A DNA stretch of 47,149 bases from a virus, in IMG/VR virus record IMGVR_UViG_3300043468_001768, positions 1 through 47,149 of that record; one strand, given 5' to 3'. The position numbers and the translations under genes were made by a program. Under the pieces are notes generated by a model. The model had not been told where the DNA came from and made no database searches. It saw nothing but the letters and a program-made list of their open reading frames with translations. This document shows, in pieces, positions 40,979 through 47,149 of this stretch (its first letter is position 1; each line of letters opens with the position of its first letter).

Positions 40979-41151
40979 TATTTACCCATGAATTTTTCTA
41001 GAACCAATTGTGCATCTTTATACTCAGACATTGATTGAAGTTGCTTCTCAATCTTTTCATCTGTTTCAACTGTAATCAGATTTGAAATATAACCTTTATC
41101 GACACGACGAAGGTTAAGAGTGAAAACGGGATCAAGATTAAAACGAGTCAT
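40978..41151 (-). CDS. Small protein of unknown function (57 aa)
   Basis: ATG 41151 to TAA 40978: MTRFNLDPVFTLNLRRVDKG then YISNLITVETDEKIEKQLQS and DAQLVLEKFMGK. Both ends are TAATG overlaps with its neighbours, strong evidence of translation. Helical second half. Confidence 0.68.
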   Translation of the reverse strand: MTRFNLDPVFTLNLRRVDKGYISNLITVETDEKIEKQLQSMSEYKDAQLVLEKFMGK

Positions 41152-41495
41152 TATACATTCTCCACTGCGACTTCAGATTTAGGGGTAGGCTGAACGGGTG
41201 TCACGGGAGTAACAGGTGTAACCACCTTGGTTTTACCGACATAACGACCGTCAGAATTAAACTCATCAGGATTCATCAGTTGATAACCGGTCACGGTTCG
41301 CCCGTTTTTATGAACCCTAATCACACCACCATCTTTGCGAATATTATAGATGTTGGTCGAAAGACGATAGAGTACAGATTCTTGATCCGTGCCTTTGAAG
41401 CATTCACGAATCTGATCTGGCGATACAGGCTTACCAGAAAGGAGAACGCAAGCAATTTTCTCGTGACGATTGATTTTACCAGTGTGTTTAGACAT
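41151..41495 (-). CDS. Winged-helix-like putative DNA-binding protein (114 aa)
   Basis: ATG 41495 follows GAGGAAC. Residues about 8-75 (NRHEKIACVLLSGKPVSPDQ then YRLSTNIYNIRKDGGVIRVH and GRTVTGYQLMN) have the helix-turn-helix-wing order: three helices, then a basic beta hairpin. A Pro/Thr/Val-rich tail (VVTPVTPVTPVQPTP) follows. It is first in an early operon, so a regulator or DNA-binding accessory protein is plausible. Family not certain. Confidence 0.6.
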   Translation of the reverse strand: MSKHTGKINRHEKIACVLLSGKPVSPDQIRECFKGTDQESVLYRLSTNIYNIRKDGGVIRVHKNGRTVTGYQLMNPDEFNSDGRYVGKTKVVTPVTPVTPVQPTPKSEVAVENV

Positions 41496-41539
41496 TTCAA
41501 AGTTCCTCATCAAAGTTAAATAAAAATACCAGAGACTTC

Positions 41540-41568
41540 ATTATAGCACAGATGGTTTTGGTTGGCAA
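41540..41568 (-). promoter_or_regulatory. Early sigma70-like promoter
   Basis: TTGCCA (41563-41568), 17 bases, TATAAT (41540-41545) on the minus strand, within the palindrome GTTGCCAAC. It precedes the winged-helix-like gene and its operon. Confidence 0.8.
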
Positions 41569-41571
41569 CCA

Positions 41572-42147
41572 TCAGGTTCTTTTGTTGCCATAAAGCAACA
41601 TCATCGCATCCAAGAGACAATCATCCACCGGGTCATGTTTTGTTATCATAAGTTCAGAGTTAAAACCTTCATGGCTAATATCAACATAACCGTTTTCGGT
41701 GTCATAGAAAATATCGATAGCAGTTCTTACGTCCCGCCACCGGGAGTATGGAAAGACTGGATCAAGCCCCAGTTGTTCCTCAATATCGTCCATGACCAGT
41801 TGGTCTAGATTACCTCTTGCCCAGACCCAAGACTTGTTATCTTTAAAAGATTTAGCCCACTCACGAAGCATTTCATAGCCATCCTCAAAGAGTACATCAT
41901 TTGCATGTGGCCTGAAAGATTTAATCTTTACGTTATCACACTGTTTTTCCCACCAATCTACGGATGATTTAGTAATCGACCTTTTCAACCTTGTAAGTTG
42001 ATCCTTTGCATTCAATTTCACAAAGAAGGCGGATGCTTTCATCTCATCAAAAGATGGTTTTTTAACAGGATCGAAGTGAACGGCTGCCATCGAAAGGATG
42101 GCAGCACTGGACTTCTTACCAAGTGTTTCTACATCAAAGATAAAAAT
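41572..42147 (-). CDS. dexA: DexA-like 3'-5' exonuclease with probable ATT start (191 aa)
   Basis: The frame from ATT 42147 gives (I/M)FIFDVETLGKKSSAAILS then MAAVHFDP, aligned to T4 DexA MFDFIIDFETMGSGEKAAVI. It continues SITKSSVDWWEKQ (T4 TKSTIEWWKNQ), VWARGNLDQLV, RWRDVRTAIDIF (T4 NQRDIRTRIEALL) and KHDPVDDCLLDAMMLL (T4 AHDSIHDCAKDILMM). The first canonical ATG, 42090, would remove the catalytic D-x-E of motif I. AAAGGAG (42154-42160) lies exactly 6 bases before ATT. It degrades DNA from the 3' end. Confidence 0.78.
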   Translation of the reverse strand: MFIFDVETLGKKSSAAILSMAAVHFDPVKKPSFDEMKASAFFVKLNAKDQLTRLKRSITKSSVDWWEKQCDNVKIKSFRPHANDVLFEDGYEMLREWAKSFKDNKSWVWARGNLDQLVMDDIEEQLGLDPVFPYSRWRDVRTAIDIFYDTENGYVDISHEGFNSELMITKHDPVDDCLLDAMMLLYGNKRT

Positions 42148-42158
42148 CTTTATCTCCT

Positions 42159-43310
42159 TTAGAAAGGCAACTCATCAACATTGGTTGTGGCGGTGTTTGC
42201 CTCTGCAACCTTAACATCAACTTTCGTGTATAGATCAAGAAACGCCAGTTTGGTTTCTTCATCAAAACGATTCACACATAGTTGAATTGCTTTTTGACGG
42301 TCTTTGAAGATACTATAAGTTTTTGCAATATGCACCAGTCGGCGAGTAGAGATAATTTCATCCACACCACCTTCATTAAAGGTCTTGCGAATAACATCAG
42401 CCCATTTCACCAGATTCTCGGCAAACTCATTATCATTCAGCAAAGGCTTTAGAATCTTCAGTTCGACGCGAGACTCGGGATATTGTTGTTCAACAGTGAT
42501 ATTGAAACGCTCAAGGAATGCATCGTCAAGAATCTGTGACAAATACTTACCTTCTTCTGAACCACGCCCTTTGGTGTTAGCCGTTGCAACAATATTGAAG
42601 CCAGCACTCGGATGAATATACTCACCAGACTTTTTGTTAAAGTACGGTTTACCCTCTAGAATACCTTGCAGGCACATAAGTTTATTCGAACCACGGTCAA
42701 TCTCATCAATCAGAAGAATTGCACCACGTTTCATGGCTGTGATAACAGGACCATCGCGGTACACCACATTGCCATCGATAAGAGTAGGACCACCAATGAG
42801 GTCAGATTCATCAGTCTCAATCGATACGTTAACGCGAATACATTCACGTTTAAGATTGGCGCAAACCTGCTCGACCATCAGGGTTTTACCATTACCTGAA
42901 AGCCCAGTGATAAACACAGGGAAAAAGTTTCGTGATTGAATAATGGTCAGAAGATCCTTGTAAAAACCAAAAGGAACATAGCCATCATATTTTTCGGGGA
43001 TAGAAACGTCAACATCATCTTGAAGCCGTTTCTGGCGGAGAACATGAACAGTTGCAGACATTTCTACAGTAGCCGTTGGTTGTGGTGCTTCTTGTGTTTG
43101 AATAGGCACAACAACGGGATTTCCATCAGGAAAATCTGGCAGACGGTAACTGCCGCGCCCTGCACGGAACTCTTGGCGAGTTACAAACCAAAAGGGATAC
43201 GGAACTTTCCGATTTTCAACAACCGCTTGAATGTCATCGCGGGTGATAACTGCATTGGGACCAAAAACTTCAGTTGCAGCGGAAACGAAAGCTTTTGCAT
43301 TCTTGTTCAT
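42159..43310 (-). CDS. cobS: CobS/MoxR-type AAA+ ATPase (383 aa)
   Basis: ATG 43310 follows GGAG by 6 bases and lies within the transcript of the 43342 promoter; an upstream ATG at 43385 would precede it. The N-terminal 130 residues carry a VRQEF-like wing domain. Then FPVFITGLSGNGKTLMVEQV (Walker A), SDLIGGPTLIDGNVVYRDGP, GAILLIDEIDRGSNKLMCLQ (Walker B), FNIVATANTKGRGSEEGKYL and LDDAFLERFNITVE. This is the CobS-type family common in marine T4-like phages. Cobaltochelatase function is unproven for the phage form. Confidence 0.88.
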   Translation of the reverse strand: MNKNAKAFVSAATEVFGPNAVITRDDIQAVVENRKVPYPFWFVTRQEFRAGRGSYRLPDFPDGNPVVVPIQTQEAPQPTATVEMSATVHVLRQKRLQDDVDVSIPEKYDGYVPFGFYKDLLTIIQSRNFFPVFITGLSGNGKTLMVEQVCANLKRECIRVNVSIETDESDLIGGPTLIDGNVVYRDGPVITAMKRGAILLIDEIDRGSNKLMCLQGILEGKPYFNKKSGEYIHPSAGFNIVATANTKGRGSEEGKYLSQILDDAFLERFNITVEQQYPESRVELKILKPLLNDNEFAENLVKWADVIRKTFNEGGVDEIISTRRLVHIAKTYSIFKDRQKAIQLCVNRFDEETKLAFLDLYTKVDVKVAEANTATTNVDELPF

Positions 43311-43341
43311 TAGATTCTCCATAATATTTGACTGTCTCAAC

Positions 43342-43370
43342 ATTGTATCACAACTATTTCCTGTTGGCAA
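43342..43370 (-). promoter_or_regulatory. Early sigma70-like promoter for CobS-like gene
   Basis: TTGCCA (43365-43370), 17-base spacer, TACAAT (43342-43347), minus strand, again in GTTGCCAAC. Gap 43311-43447 holds no other feature that I can see. Confidence 0.78.
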
Positions 43371-43447
43371 CTGGTACTTTTGCATAAAAACAACATATTT
43401 ACCTCGATACCAGACTGTTATCTTATATAAGTAGGTATGTCCAGCCG

Positions 43448-43576
43448 TTAAGAAACATTACCAATTATTAGACTTATTATTGGACCAAACATCATTGCAA
43501 ACAAGGCGATTAAGAATATGATGATAGCTAAGAAGAAACATGGTACAATTAACAACCATAATAGCTTTTCTATCAT
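43448..43576 (-). CDS. Micro membrane protein (42 aa)
   Basis: ATG 43576 to TAA 43448: MIEKLLWLLIVPCFFLAIII then FLIALFAMMFGPIISLIIGN and VS. Almost entirely hydrophobic, one or two membrane segments. ATGA overlap with the preceding gene argues for translation. Function unknown. Confidence 0.6.
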   Translation of the reverse strand: MIEKLLWLLIVPCFFLAIIIFLIALFAMMFGPIISLIIGNVS

Positions 43577-43743
43577 TGTTCAACCCTGTAGCAAGAAGCA
43601 CCGCCACTCCCTCTCAGAGTCACACACTCATACGCACCCTCCCTAAATACAACAATCTTAGGTTTAACTGCATTATCGAAAATGTGAATAGCCAGCGCAA
43701 CAAGAATAATTACGCCGGCAAAAAGAATAAACAACTTACCCAT
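43573..43743 (-). CDS. Small single-span membrane protein (56 aa)
   Basis: ATG 43743 to TGA 43573: MGKLFILFAGVIILVALAIH membrane segment, then IFDNAVKPKIVVFREGAYEC and VTLRGSGGASCYRVEQ outside or inside the membrane with two Cys. Linked to the next gene by ATGA. Could be an early anti-host membrane protein, but nothing shows it. Confidence 0.6.
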   Translation of the reverse strand: MGKLFILFAGVIILVALAIHIFDNAVKPKIVVFREGAYECVTLRGSGGASCYRVEQ

Positions 43744-43744
43744 T

Positions 43745-43930
43745 TTAGTATTCTGTCAGTGACTTTTTAAAGTATTCTATACCTGCTTCCCATCCCTCTT
43801 GAAATGTTTGCCAGTGATCCTCTAGCATATCACTTACATATTCACCATTATCTTTTCTGCGCAAACCATCTGCAATACCACTGAAAGATGGGTAGCAAAC
43901 CTCTTCAAAAATTTTTCGCATTGATTCCAT
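43745..43930 (-). CDS. Small acidic protein, unknown function (61 aa)
   Basis: MESMRKIFEEVCYPSFSGIA then DGLRRKDNGEYVSDMLEDHW and EGWEAGIEYFKKSLTEY. GAGGAG lies 5 bases before ATG 43930. Acidic and helical, no motif. Confidence 0.65.
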   Translation of the reverse strand: MESMRKIFEEVCYPSFSGIADGLRRKDNGEYVSDMLEDHWQTFQEGWEAGIEYFKKSLTEY

Positions 43931-43939
43931 AATAACTCC

Positions 43940-44437
43940 TCATAGTGTTTCGTTAGGGAATTCTTCTGTAGGGCTGAATTGATATTTTGGCTTATCAGGT
44001 TTGGCATATGGAAAGGTCACGGGTACTCTGGATCCATAGCCTGTGAAATAACTCTTACGCATCTCACCTTCGTCATTCTTATACCAATCCCAGAATACAA
44101 TACCATCAATATCATATGCTCCGTTCTTGTCTTTGAATACTGAACTGCATCGTTTGTTTTGATATGTCGGTCCGGTATCAGGATGGTCGTAAACATGCTC
44201 CCATTCCCAATCCTCACCTGTCAGTGGTGCAATTGGCTTAAATGATGCTAACTTAGAAAATAGATTGATAGCATATGGTGCGGATGATCCCGAATGCCCT
44301 GCATTTTCAAAAACAGCAAGAAGCCCTAAAATATTCAGACAAATATCTTTTTGCATCTCATCATGAAACTGATTGTTCTCATCAACCCAACCTGCTGCAC
44401 GAAACTCGGTCCATGCATGACTCTCATAATTATTCAT
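43940..44437 (-). CDS. Conserved phage protein of ENAGHSGSSAPY type (165 aa)
   Basis: Carries VFENAGHSGSSAPYAINLFS then KLASFKPIAPLTGEDWEWEH, YQNKRCSSVFKDKNGAYDID and GIVFWDWYK. This family is found in many unrelated phages and I recognise it as conserved but without assigned function. The strong conservation of His, Cys, Trp and Asp suggests an enzyme or binding protein. It begins at an ATGA overlap with the upstream gene. Confidence 0.75.
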   Translation of the reverse strand: MNNYESHAWTEFRAAGWVDENNQFHDEMQKDICLNILGLLAVFENAGHSGSSAPYAINLFSKLASFKPIAPLTGEDWEWEHVYDHPDTGPTYQNKRCSSVFKDKNGAYDIDGIVFWDWYKNDEGEMRKSYFTGYGSRVPVTFPYAKPDKPKYQFSPTEEFPNETL

Positions 44438-44832
44438 ATTTTATGACTTCCCATTGTATAAAATTTGTCTACAGCATCCTCACCAAGCCCGTGAAACTTC
44501 GCAAAAGCTTTGAGCAAATCTGCTTCGTGTTCTGCATCAAAAATTGCATTGTGAATATCTAGGTAACCTGCACATTGAGCCGCCATATATGCTTCTGGCC
44601 CAAAACCAAAAACATTATATAGCACATAACGATAAGAGCCCTTCTGTTTAATTTCACCATCAACGATACGGCGAGACATTGCACAGAAAGCCAATAGTTG
44701 TTGCTCTTTGGTTAGAGAATACCAGAAATCTTCCTGTTCCTTCTCCATTGCATCAACTACTTTTTGAAATCGTTGCCCCATTTCAGACAATTCATCCAAT
44801 GCTTTTCCAACACCGTCATCTTCCTCAGTCAT
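44434..44832 (-). CDS. Conserved phage protein (132 aa)
   Basis: Charged N-terminus then KEQEDFWYSLTKEQQLLAFC, RRIVDGEIKQKGSYRYVLYN and VFGFGPEAYMAAQCAGYLDI. A small family repeatedly seen next to the ENAGHSGSS gene in phages, function unknown. Helical. Overlaps its neighbours by 4 and 8 bases. Confidence 0.72.
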   Translation of the reverse strand: MTEEDDGVGKALDELSEMGQRFQKVVDAMEKEQEDFWYSLTKEQQLLAFCAMSRRIVDGEIKQKGSYRYVLYNVFGFGPEAYMAAQCAGYLDIHNAIFDAEHEADLLKAFAKFHGLGEDAVDKFYTMGSHKI

Positions 44833-45175
44833 ATTTTGGCTCCTTAATCGCAGGCTTTCTTCGCAGGAATTCGTTAAGTTTACTTTGCCAGTTGGAATAA
44901 CAATGCCTTACGCCAACTGTAATTCTTAGGTAAGGCAAGATAGCACCAACATAAAGTTCATTTGGGTCTAGCCCAGCATCAACACCAAACGAAAAGTGTT
45001 CCATCGACCAAACAGTAAAGATTAGCCAATGAACACTCCAATTGTTTGCGTTCCATTCATCACCTTTTCGATAGTGCCACCGAGGCACTAATGGGCATAC
45101 ATCGTTACACCACCACTTATGTAGAGGATAATGTTCCCACCATTCTTTATCTCTACAAGGTTTTTCTTCGCTCAT
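44825..45175 (-). CDS. Tryptophan-rich small protein (116 aa)
   Basis: ATG 45175 begins at a TAATG overlap with the preceding gene. The protein is notably Trp- and His-rich (KEWWEHYPLHKWWCNDVCPL, VPRWHYRKGDEWNANNWSVH, WLIFTVWSMEHF), with short hydrophobic parts. No family recognised. Confidence 0.68.
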   Translation of the reverse strand: MSEEKPCRDKEWWEHYPLHKWWCNDVCPLVPRWHYRKGDEWNANNWSVHWLIFTVWSMEHFSFGVDAGLDPNELYVGAILPYLRITVGVRHCYSNWQSKLNEFLRRKPAIKEPKYD

Positions 45176-45369
45176 TACCATTCCTTTACATCAGTAATAT
45201 CTATTGTTGTATCACTCTTTTGAAACAAATCAAATCTCACTTGTATGCCAACACCAATGCCCGATGAACTATCAGTTTCAACAACGAAATGATTGATTTC
45301 TTTGAAGTGATTTACAATCTCATAGAGTTTTTGTATTTGTTCACGGTTTAGTGTAATTGATTTGCTCAT
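45175..45369 (-). CDS. Small protein, unknown function (64 aa)
   Basis: ATG 45369 (MSKSITLNREQIQKLYEIVN) overlaps the upstream TGA by ATGA and is preferred to 45417. It continues HFVVETDSSSGIGVGIQVRF. Mixed alpha-beta, no motif. Confidence 0.65.
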   Translation of the reverse strand: MSKSITLNREQIQKLYEIVNHFKEINHFVVETDSSSGIGVGIQVRFDLFQKSDTTIDITDVKEW

Positions 45370-45596
45370 TCTTTCACCCGCCACGCCCAGTTTACGACGA
45401 TCCAATCGTCGAGGCAATCTTCAAAAGAATATCTGCGATCCACTTCAAACTTACCGAATTTATCGCACATTCGCTTATACCAATGAGGCCAATATTCACT
45501 ACGAATCTCAGCCTCCGATTTAGTTACAACATAACCACCAGTTTCATCGGCTAGTGGAGAATCTGGATCATATTCGTTGTAACAGTAGTATCTCAT
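45366..45596 (-). CDS. Small protein, unknown function (76 aa)
   Basis: ATG 45596 (MRYYCYNEYDPDSPLADETG) overlaps the preceding stop, so the start at 45665 is rejected. Contains GYVVTKSEAEIRSEYWPHWY and RRYSFEDCLDDWIVVNWAW. Aromatic and acidic. Confidence 0.68.
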   Translation of the reverse strand: MRYYCYNEYDPDSPLADETGGYVVTKSEAEIRSEYWPHWYKRMCDKFGKFEVDRRYSFEDCLDDWIVVNWAWRVKE

Positions 45597-45967
45597 TCTT
45601 TTCTTCCCCATGCAGATACTTTTACTTGTGTAATGATTTCTTGAATATCTGAACGATCTAGCCAAGTGCCAACAAATTCTACCTGTGGATTACTATAACC
45701 TCTTAACACTTCTGGTCCTGATACATATTGAAACCTACGATCCATCCTTTTTTCTCGATGATATGTTCTAAACTGTTCATGTGTTCCTGCAACAATGAAG
45801 ATAGGATGTTCTCTAACAATAGATTCAGTTAGTTGCCTCGAATGTTCGTTATAACCACACTCATAAATTCGTTCAAGCAACATACGAAGTGAATCTGCTT
45901 CTGGATAACCACCTTGAACTAAACCAAGAATTGCTTGATCGACTACTTCTTCTTTATATGATTTCAT
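45593..45967 (-). CDS. Protein of unknown function (124 aa)
   Basis: Starts MKSYKEEVVDQAILGLVQGG at 45967, where it overlaps the preceding TAA. The segment FIVAGTHEQFRTYHREKRMD then RFQYVSGPEVLRGYSNPQVE and FVGTWLDRSDIQEIITQVK has an alternating beta-alpha look with Gly-Thr turns, like a small Rossmann-type or TIR-like domain, but no motif is certain. Confidence 0.68.
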   Translation of the reverse strand: MKSYKEEVVDQAILGLVQGGYPEADSLRMLLERIYECGYNEHSRQLTESIVREHPIFIVAGTHEQFRTYHREKRMDRRFQYVSGPEVLRGYSNPQVEFVGTWLDRSDIQEIITQVKVSAWGRKE

Positions 45968-46296
45968 TATGGTGTGCCAAGTTGTTTCTTCAGTTTTTTA
46001 ATTTCTGCTTTGAGTTTATAGTTCTCGTTCTTCACCCAACCCAAATCATCCTGCATCTTTCGCATCTGTTGAGCAAAGTCACGGTCAGCAGGTGTTAGGT
46101 TTTCTTCTGGTGTGATAATGAACTTACCTGCGTCCCAGTCAAATCCCATAACAATGTGTTTGATCTTAACTGTAGGATGAGCACCTACAGTGGAATATGG
46201 AAGTTTAATTTGAATTACAACTTCTGGATCTTCACGCATCATACGTTCTTCATTGTGATGGGCATTCACCAATCGATGCAGTTCACTTAGTTTCAT
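45967..46296 (-). CDS. Protein with C-terminal coiled coil (109 aa)
   Basis: MKLSELHRLVNAHHNEERMM then EVVIQIKLPYSTVGAHPTVK and IKHIVMGFDWDAGKFIITPE, a beta-domain found in small phage proteins, followed by a coiled coil (KNENYKLKAEIKKLKKQ). Overlaps the preceding gene by 14 bases. Function unknown. Confidence 0.68.
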   Translation of the reverse strand: MKLSELHRLVNAHHNEERMMREDPEVVIQIKLPYSTVGAHPTVKIKHIVMGFDWDAGKFIITPEENLTPADRDFAQQMRKMQDDLGWVKNENYKLKAEIKKLKKQLGTP

Positions 46297-46540
46297 TATT
46301 TACTCCAAAATGTTTAGCAATTCTCGCAGCAGCAGTATCAGCGCCATAAATCATATCATCATTTACACCACGCGAATCAGCCACACAATGAGCTTGCTCA
46401 ATGCATTCTTGCACAATCAACATGGCAAACTTTTCATCACGAATGTCGTGCCAATCAGGATGATATTCACCCTTCATTTGAAGTTTGGAATCAGCAAAGA
46501 GGTCTGCTTGTTCCGCAAATTTTTGAATCAGTTCGTTCAT
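46283..46540 (-). CDS. Small helical protein (85 aa)
   Basis: MNELIQKFAEQADLFADSKL then FAMLIVQECIEQAHCVADSR and DTAAARIAKHFGVNNETK. Start overlaps the preceding TGA (ATGA). The pattern is seen as a small helical phage protein in many T4-like genomes. Function unknown. Confidence 0.68.
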   Translation of the reverse strand: MNELIQKFAEQADLFADSKLQMKGEYHPDWHDIRDEKFAMLIVQECIEQAHCVADSRGVNDDMIYGADTAAARIAKHFGVNNETK

Positions 46541-46647
46541 TTAAGGATCTTACTCTCTACAAAGCATTTGGCTATATCATATGCGACTACAACTATGGCA
46601 ATGGGCATGATGATCCATGATATAAGTGAGGTAATAAATTTCATCAT
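46537..46647 (-). CDS. Micro membrane protein (36 aa)
   Basis: ATG 46647 to TGA 46537: MMKFITSLISWIIMPIAIVV then VAYDIAKCFVESKILK. One membrane segment. Linked by ATGA overlaps at both ends. Confidence 0.58.
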   Translation of the reverse strand: MMKFITSLISWIIMPIAIVVVAYDIAKCFVESKILK

Positions 46648-46763
46648 TCTACTCCGAAATCTTTCTTAGCCTGCTCCCACACTTTACGGGGATTCACAAT
46701 ACACCAAGCACCGATAATAAACGGTGCTATAAGAATATACAACAGTTTTTTATACCAAGGCAT
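46644..46763 (-). CDS. Micro membrane protein (39 aa)
   Basis: ATG 46763 to TGA 46644: MPWYKKLLYILIAPFIIGAW then CIVNPRKVWEQAKKDFGVE. One membrane segment with a charged C-terminus. ATGA overlap at its end and 2 bases from the preceding stop. Confidence 0.58.
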   Translation of the reverse strand: MPWYKKLLYILIAPFIIGAWCIVNPRKVWEQAKKDFGVE

Positions 46764-46765
46764 TA

Positions 46766-47149
46766 TCATTCAATCCCAAACATCTTCTGTTCTAGAATCC
46801 TCAGGCAATCTCGTGCTTTTTGAAAATCCCGATCATACAATGCACGTTCAACCATCATCAGGTCTTGTCGAAACTCACCATAGATGGCTTCAATCACTTG
46901 GCGCTTGGTACGGTGAATTGCTTCCTCTAGTGTGTCACCGCCTTCTTGGAGAAGATCAAGATCACTTACATGTACTTGAGAACCAATTGTGACACTGATT
47001 CGATATTGTTTAGCAATACCTTCAGTTCCTCTTACATCTTGAATATGTGACTTGATGTTGAATACATCTTGGAACAGTGTAGAGAAACTTTCTTTGATAA
47101 GTTTTCGGTCACCCGTATCGTGTGCTTCAATTGCTCTTACTACTTGGCT
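46766..47149 (-). CDS. Conserved-looking protein, N-terminus outside window
   Basis: Open frame from the right edge to TGA 46766 (127 residues seen). Contains KQYRISVTIGSQVHVSDLDL, LQEGGDTLEEAIHRTKRQVI and EAIYGEFRQDLMMVERALYD. Alpha/beta, acidic and basic mixed. I do not recognise the family. It is the most upstream gene seen in the right-hand leftward operon. Confidence 0.7.
   Translation of the reverse strand, partial: SQVVRAIEAHDTGDRKLIKESFSTLFQDVFNIKSHIQDVRGTEGIAKQYRISVTIGSQVHVSDLDLLQEGGDTLEEAIHRTKRQVIEAIYGEFRQDLMMVERALYDRDFQKARDCLRILEQKMFGIE

Noticed and set aside
46554-46583. TTGCCA with a GATATA box 17 bases downstream on the minus strand
   Set aside because: Inside the 36-codon membrane-protein gene, with a poor -10, and no gene start at a fitting distance.
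1-47149. CRISPR arrays, insertion sequences or integrase/att sites
   Set aside because: No spaced identical repeats, transposase, integrase or terminal inverted repeats were seen; gene content is that of a lytic T4-like phage.

Overview
The window is the middle of a T4-like myovirus genome (marine, low-GC type). It shows the conserved T4 virion and replication core: baseplate gp6, gp7, gp8, gp25, gp53, gp48, a gp5/gp27 hub, gp4, gp26, then gp32, gp59 and gp33. Around these are genes usual in marine cyanophage- and pelagiphage-like myoviruses: a DUF4815 giant, PhoH, CobS-like ATPase, MazG, 2OG-Fe(II) oxygenase and a SleB hydrolase. Family names are from my own recognition of the proteins; no database search was run. 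The two-piece (circularly permuted) tmRNA encoded here is a gene form known from alphaproteobacteria, cyanobacteria and some betaproteobacteria. With the AT-rich, marine T4-like gene set this favours an alphaproteobacterial host, but that is inference.

Layout. (1) 1-22136, minus strand: a virion operon read right to left, gp48, gp53, gp27-like hub, split gp5, a structural protein, gp25, gp6, gp7, a repeat-rich fibre-like protein, gp8, a 2169-residue DUF4815 protein, a small coiled-coil protein and a truncated fibre-like gene. (2) 22178-29928, plus strand: gp4, a glycosyltransferase/FkbM-methyltransferase fusion, a gp2-like candidate, a tail-tube-fold protein, gp26 with a probable -1 frameshift extension, then two long proteins that look tape-measure- or hub-related, one with a lysozyme-like domain. 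A bidirectional terminator at 29930-29953 closes this block. (3) 29957-34857, minus strand: PhoH, a PD-(D/E)XK nuclease, the tmRNA, SleB endolysin, a three-helix membrane protein (holin candidate), gp33, gp59, a HAD phosphatase and gp32. (4) 34876-47149, minus strand: an accessory region of many small genes joined by ATGA or TAATG overlaps, with MazG, a GT2-like glycosyltransferase, two AAA+ ATPases and a DexA-like exonuclease.

Regulation. T4-type late promoters (TATAAATA) precede gp48 and the tmRNA. Sigma70-like early promoters with exact 17-base spacing and mostly the -35 variant TTGCCA precede the tmRNA, the CobS-like gene, a winged-helix-like gene and others.

The most notable element is at about 33083-33431 (minus): a complete circularly permuted tmRNA gene. 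It has a T arm and CCA first, then an intervening segment closed by a perfect 10-bp stem, then the 5' acceptor strand with a G3-U70 wobble and a tag frame ANEERFALAA-stop. It sits just upstream of the endolysin and carries both early- and late-type promoters. Other points of interest are the -1 slippery site ending gp26, a probable AUU start on the DexA-like gene, a gp5 split in two without its lysozyme domain, and a promoter nested in the loop of a terminator.
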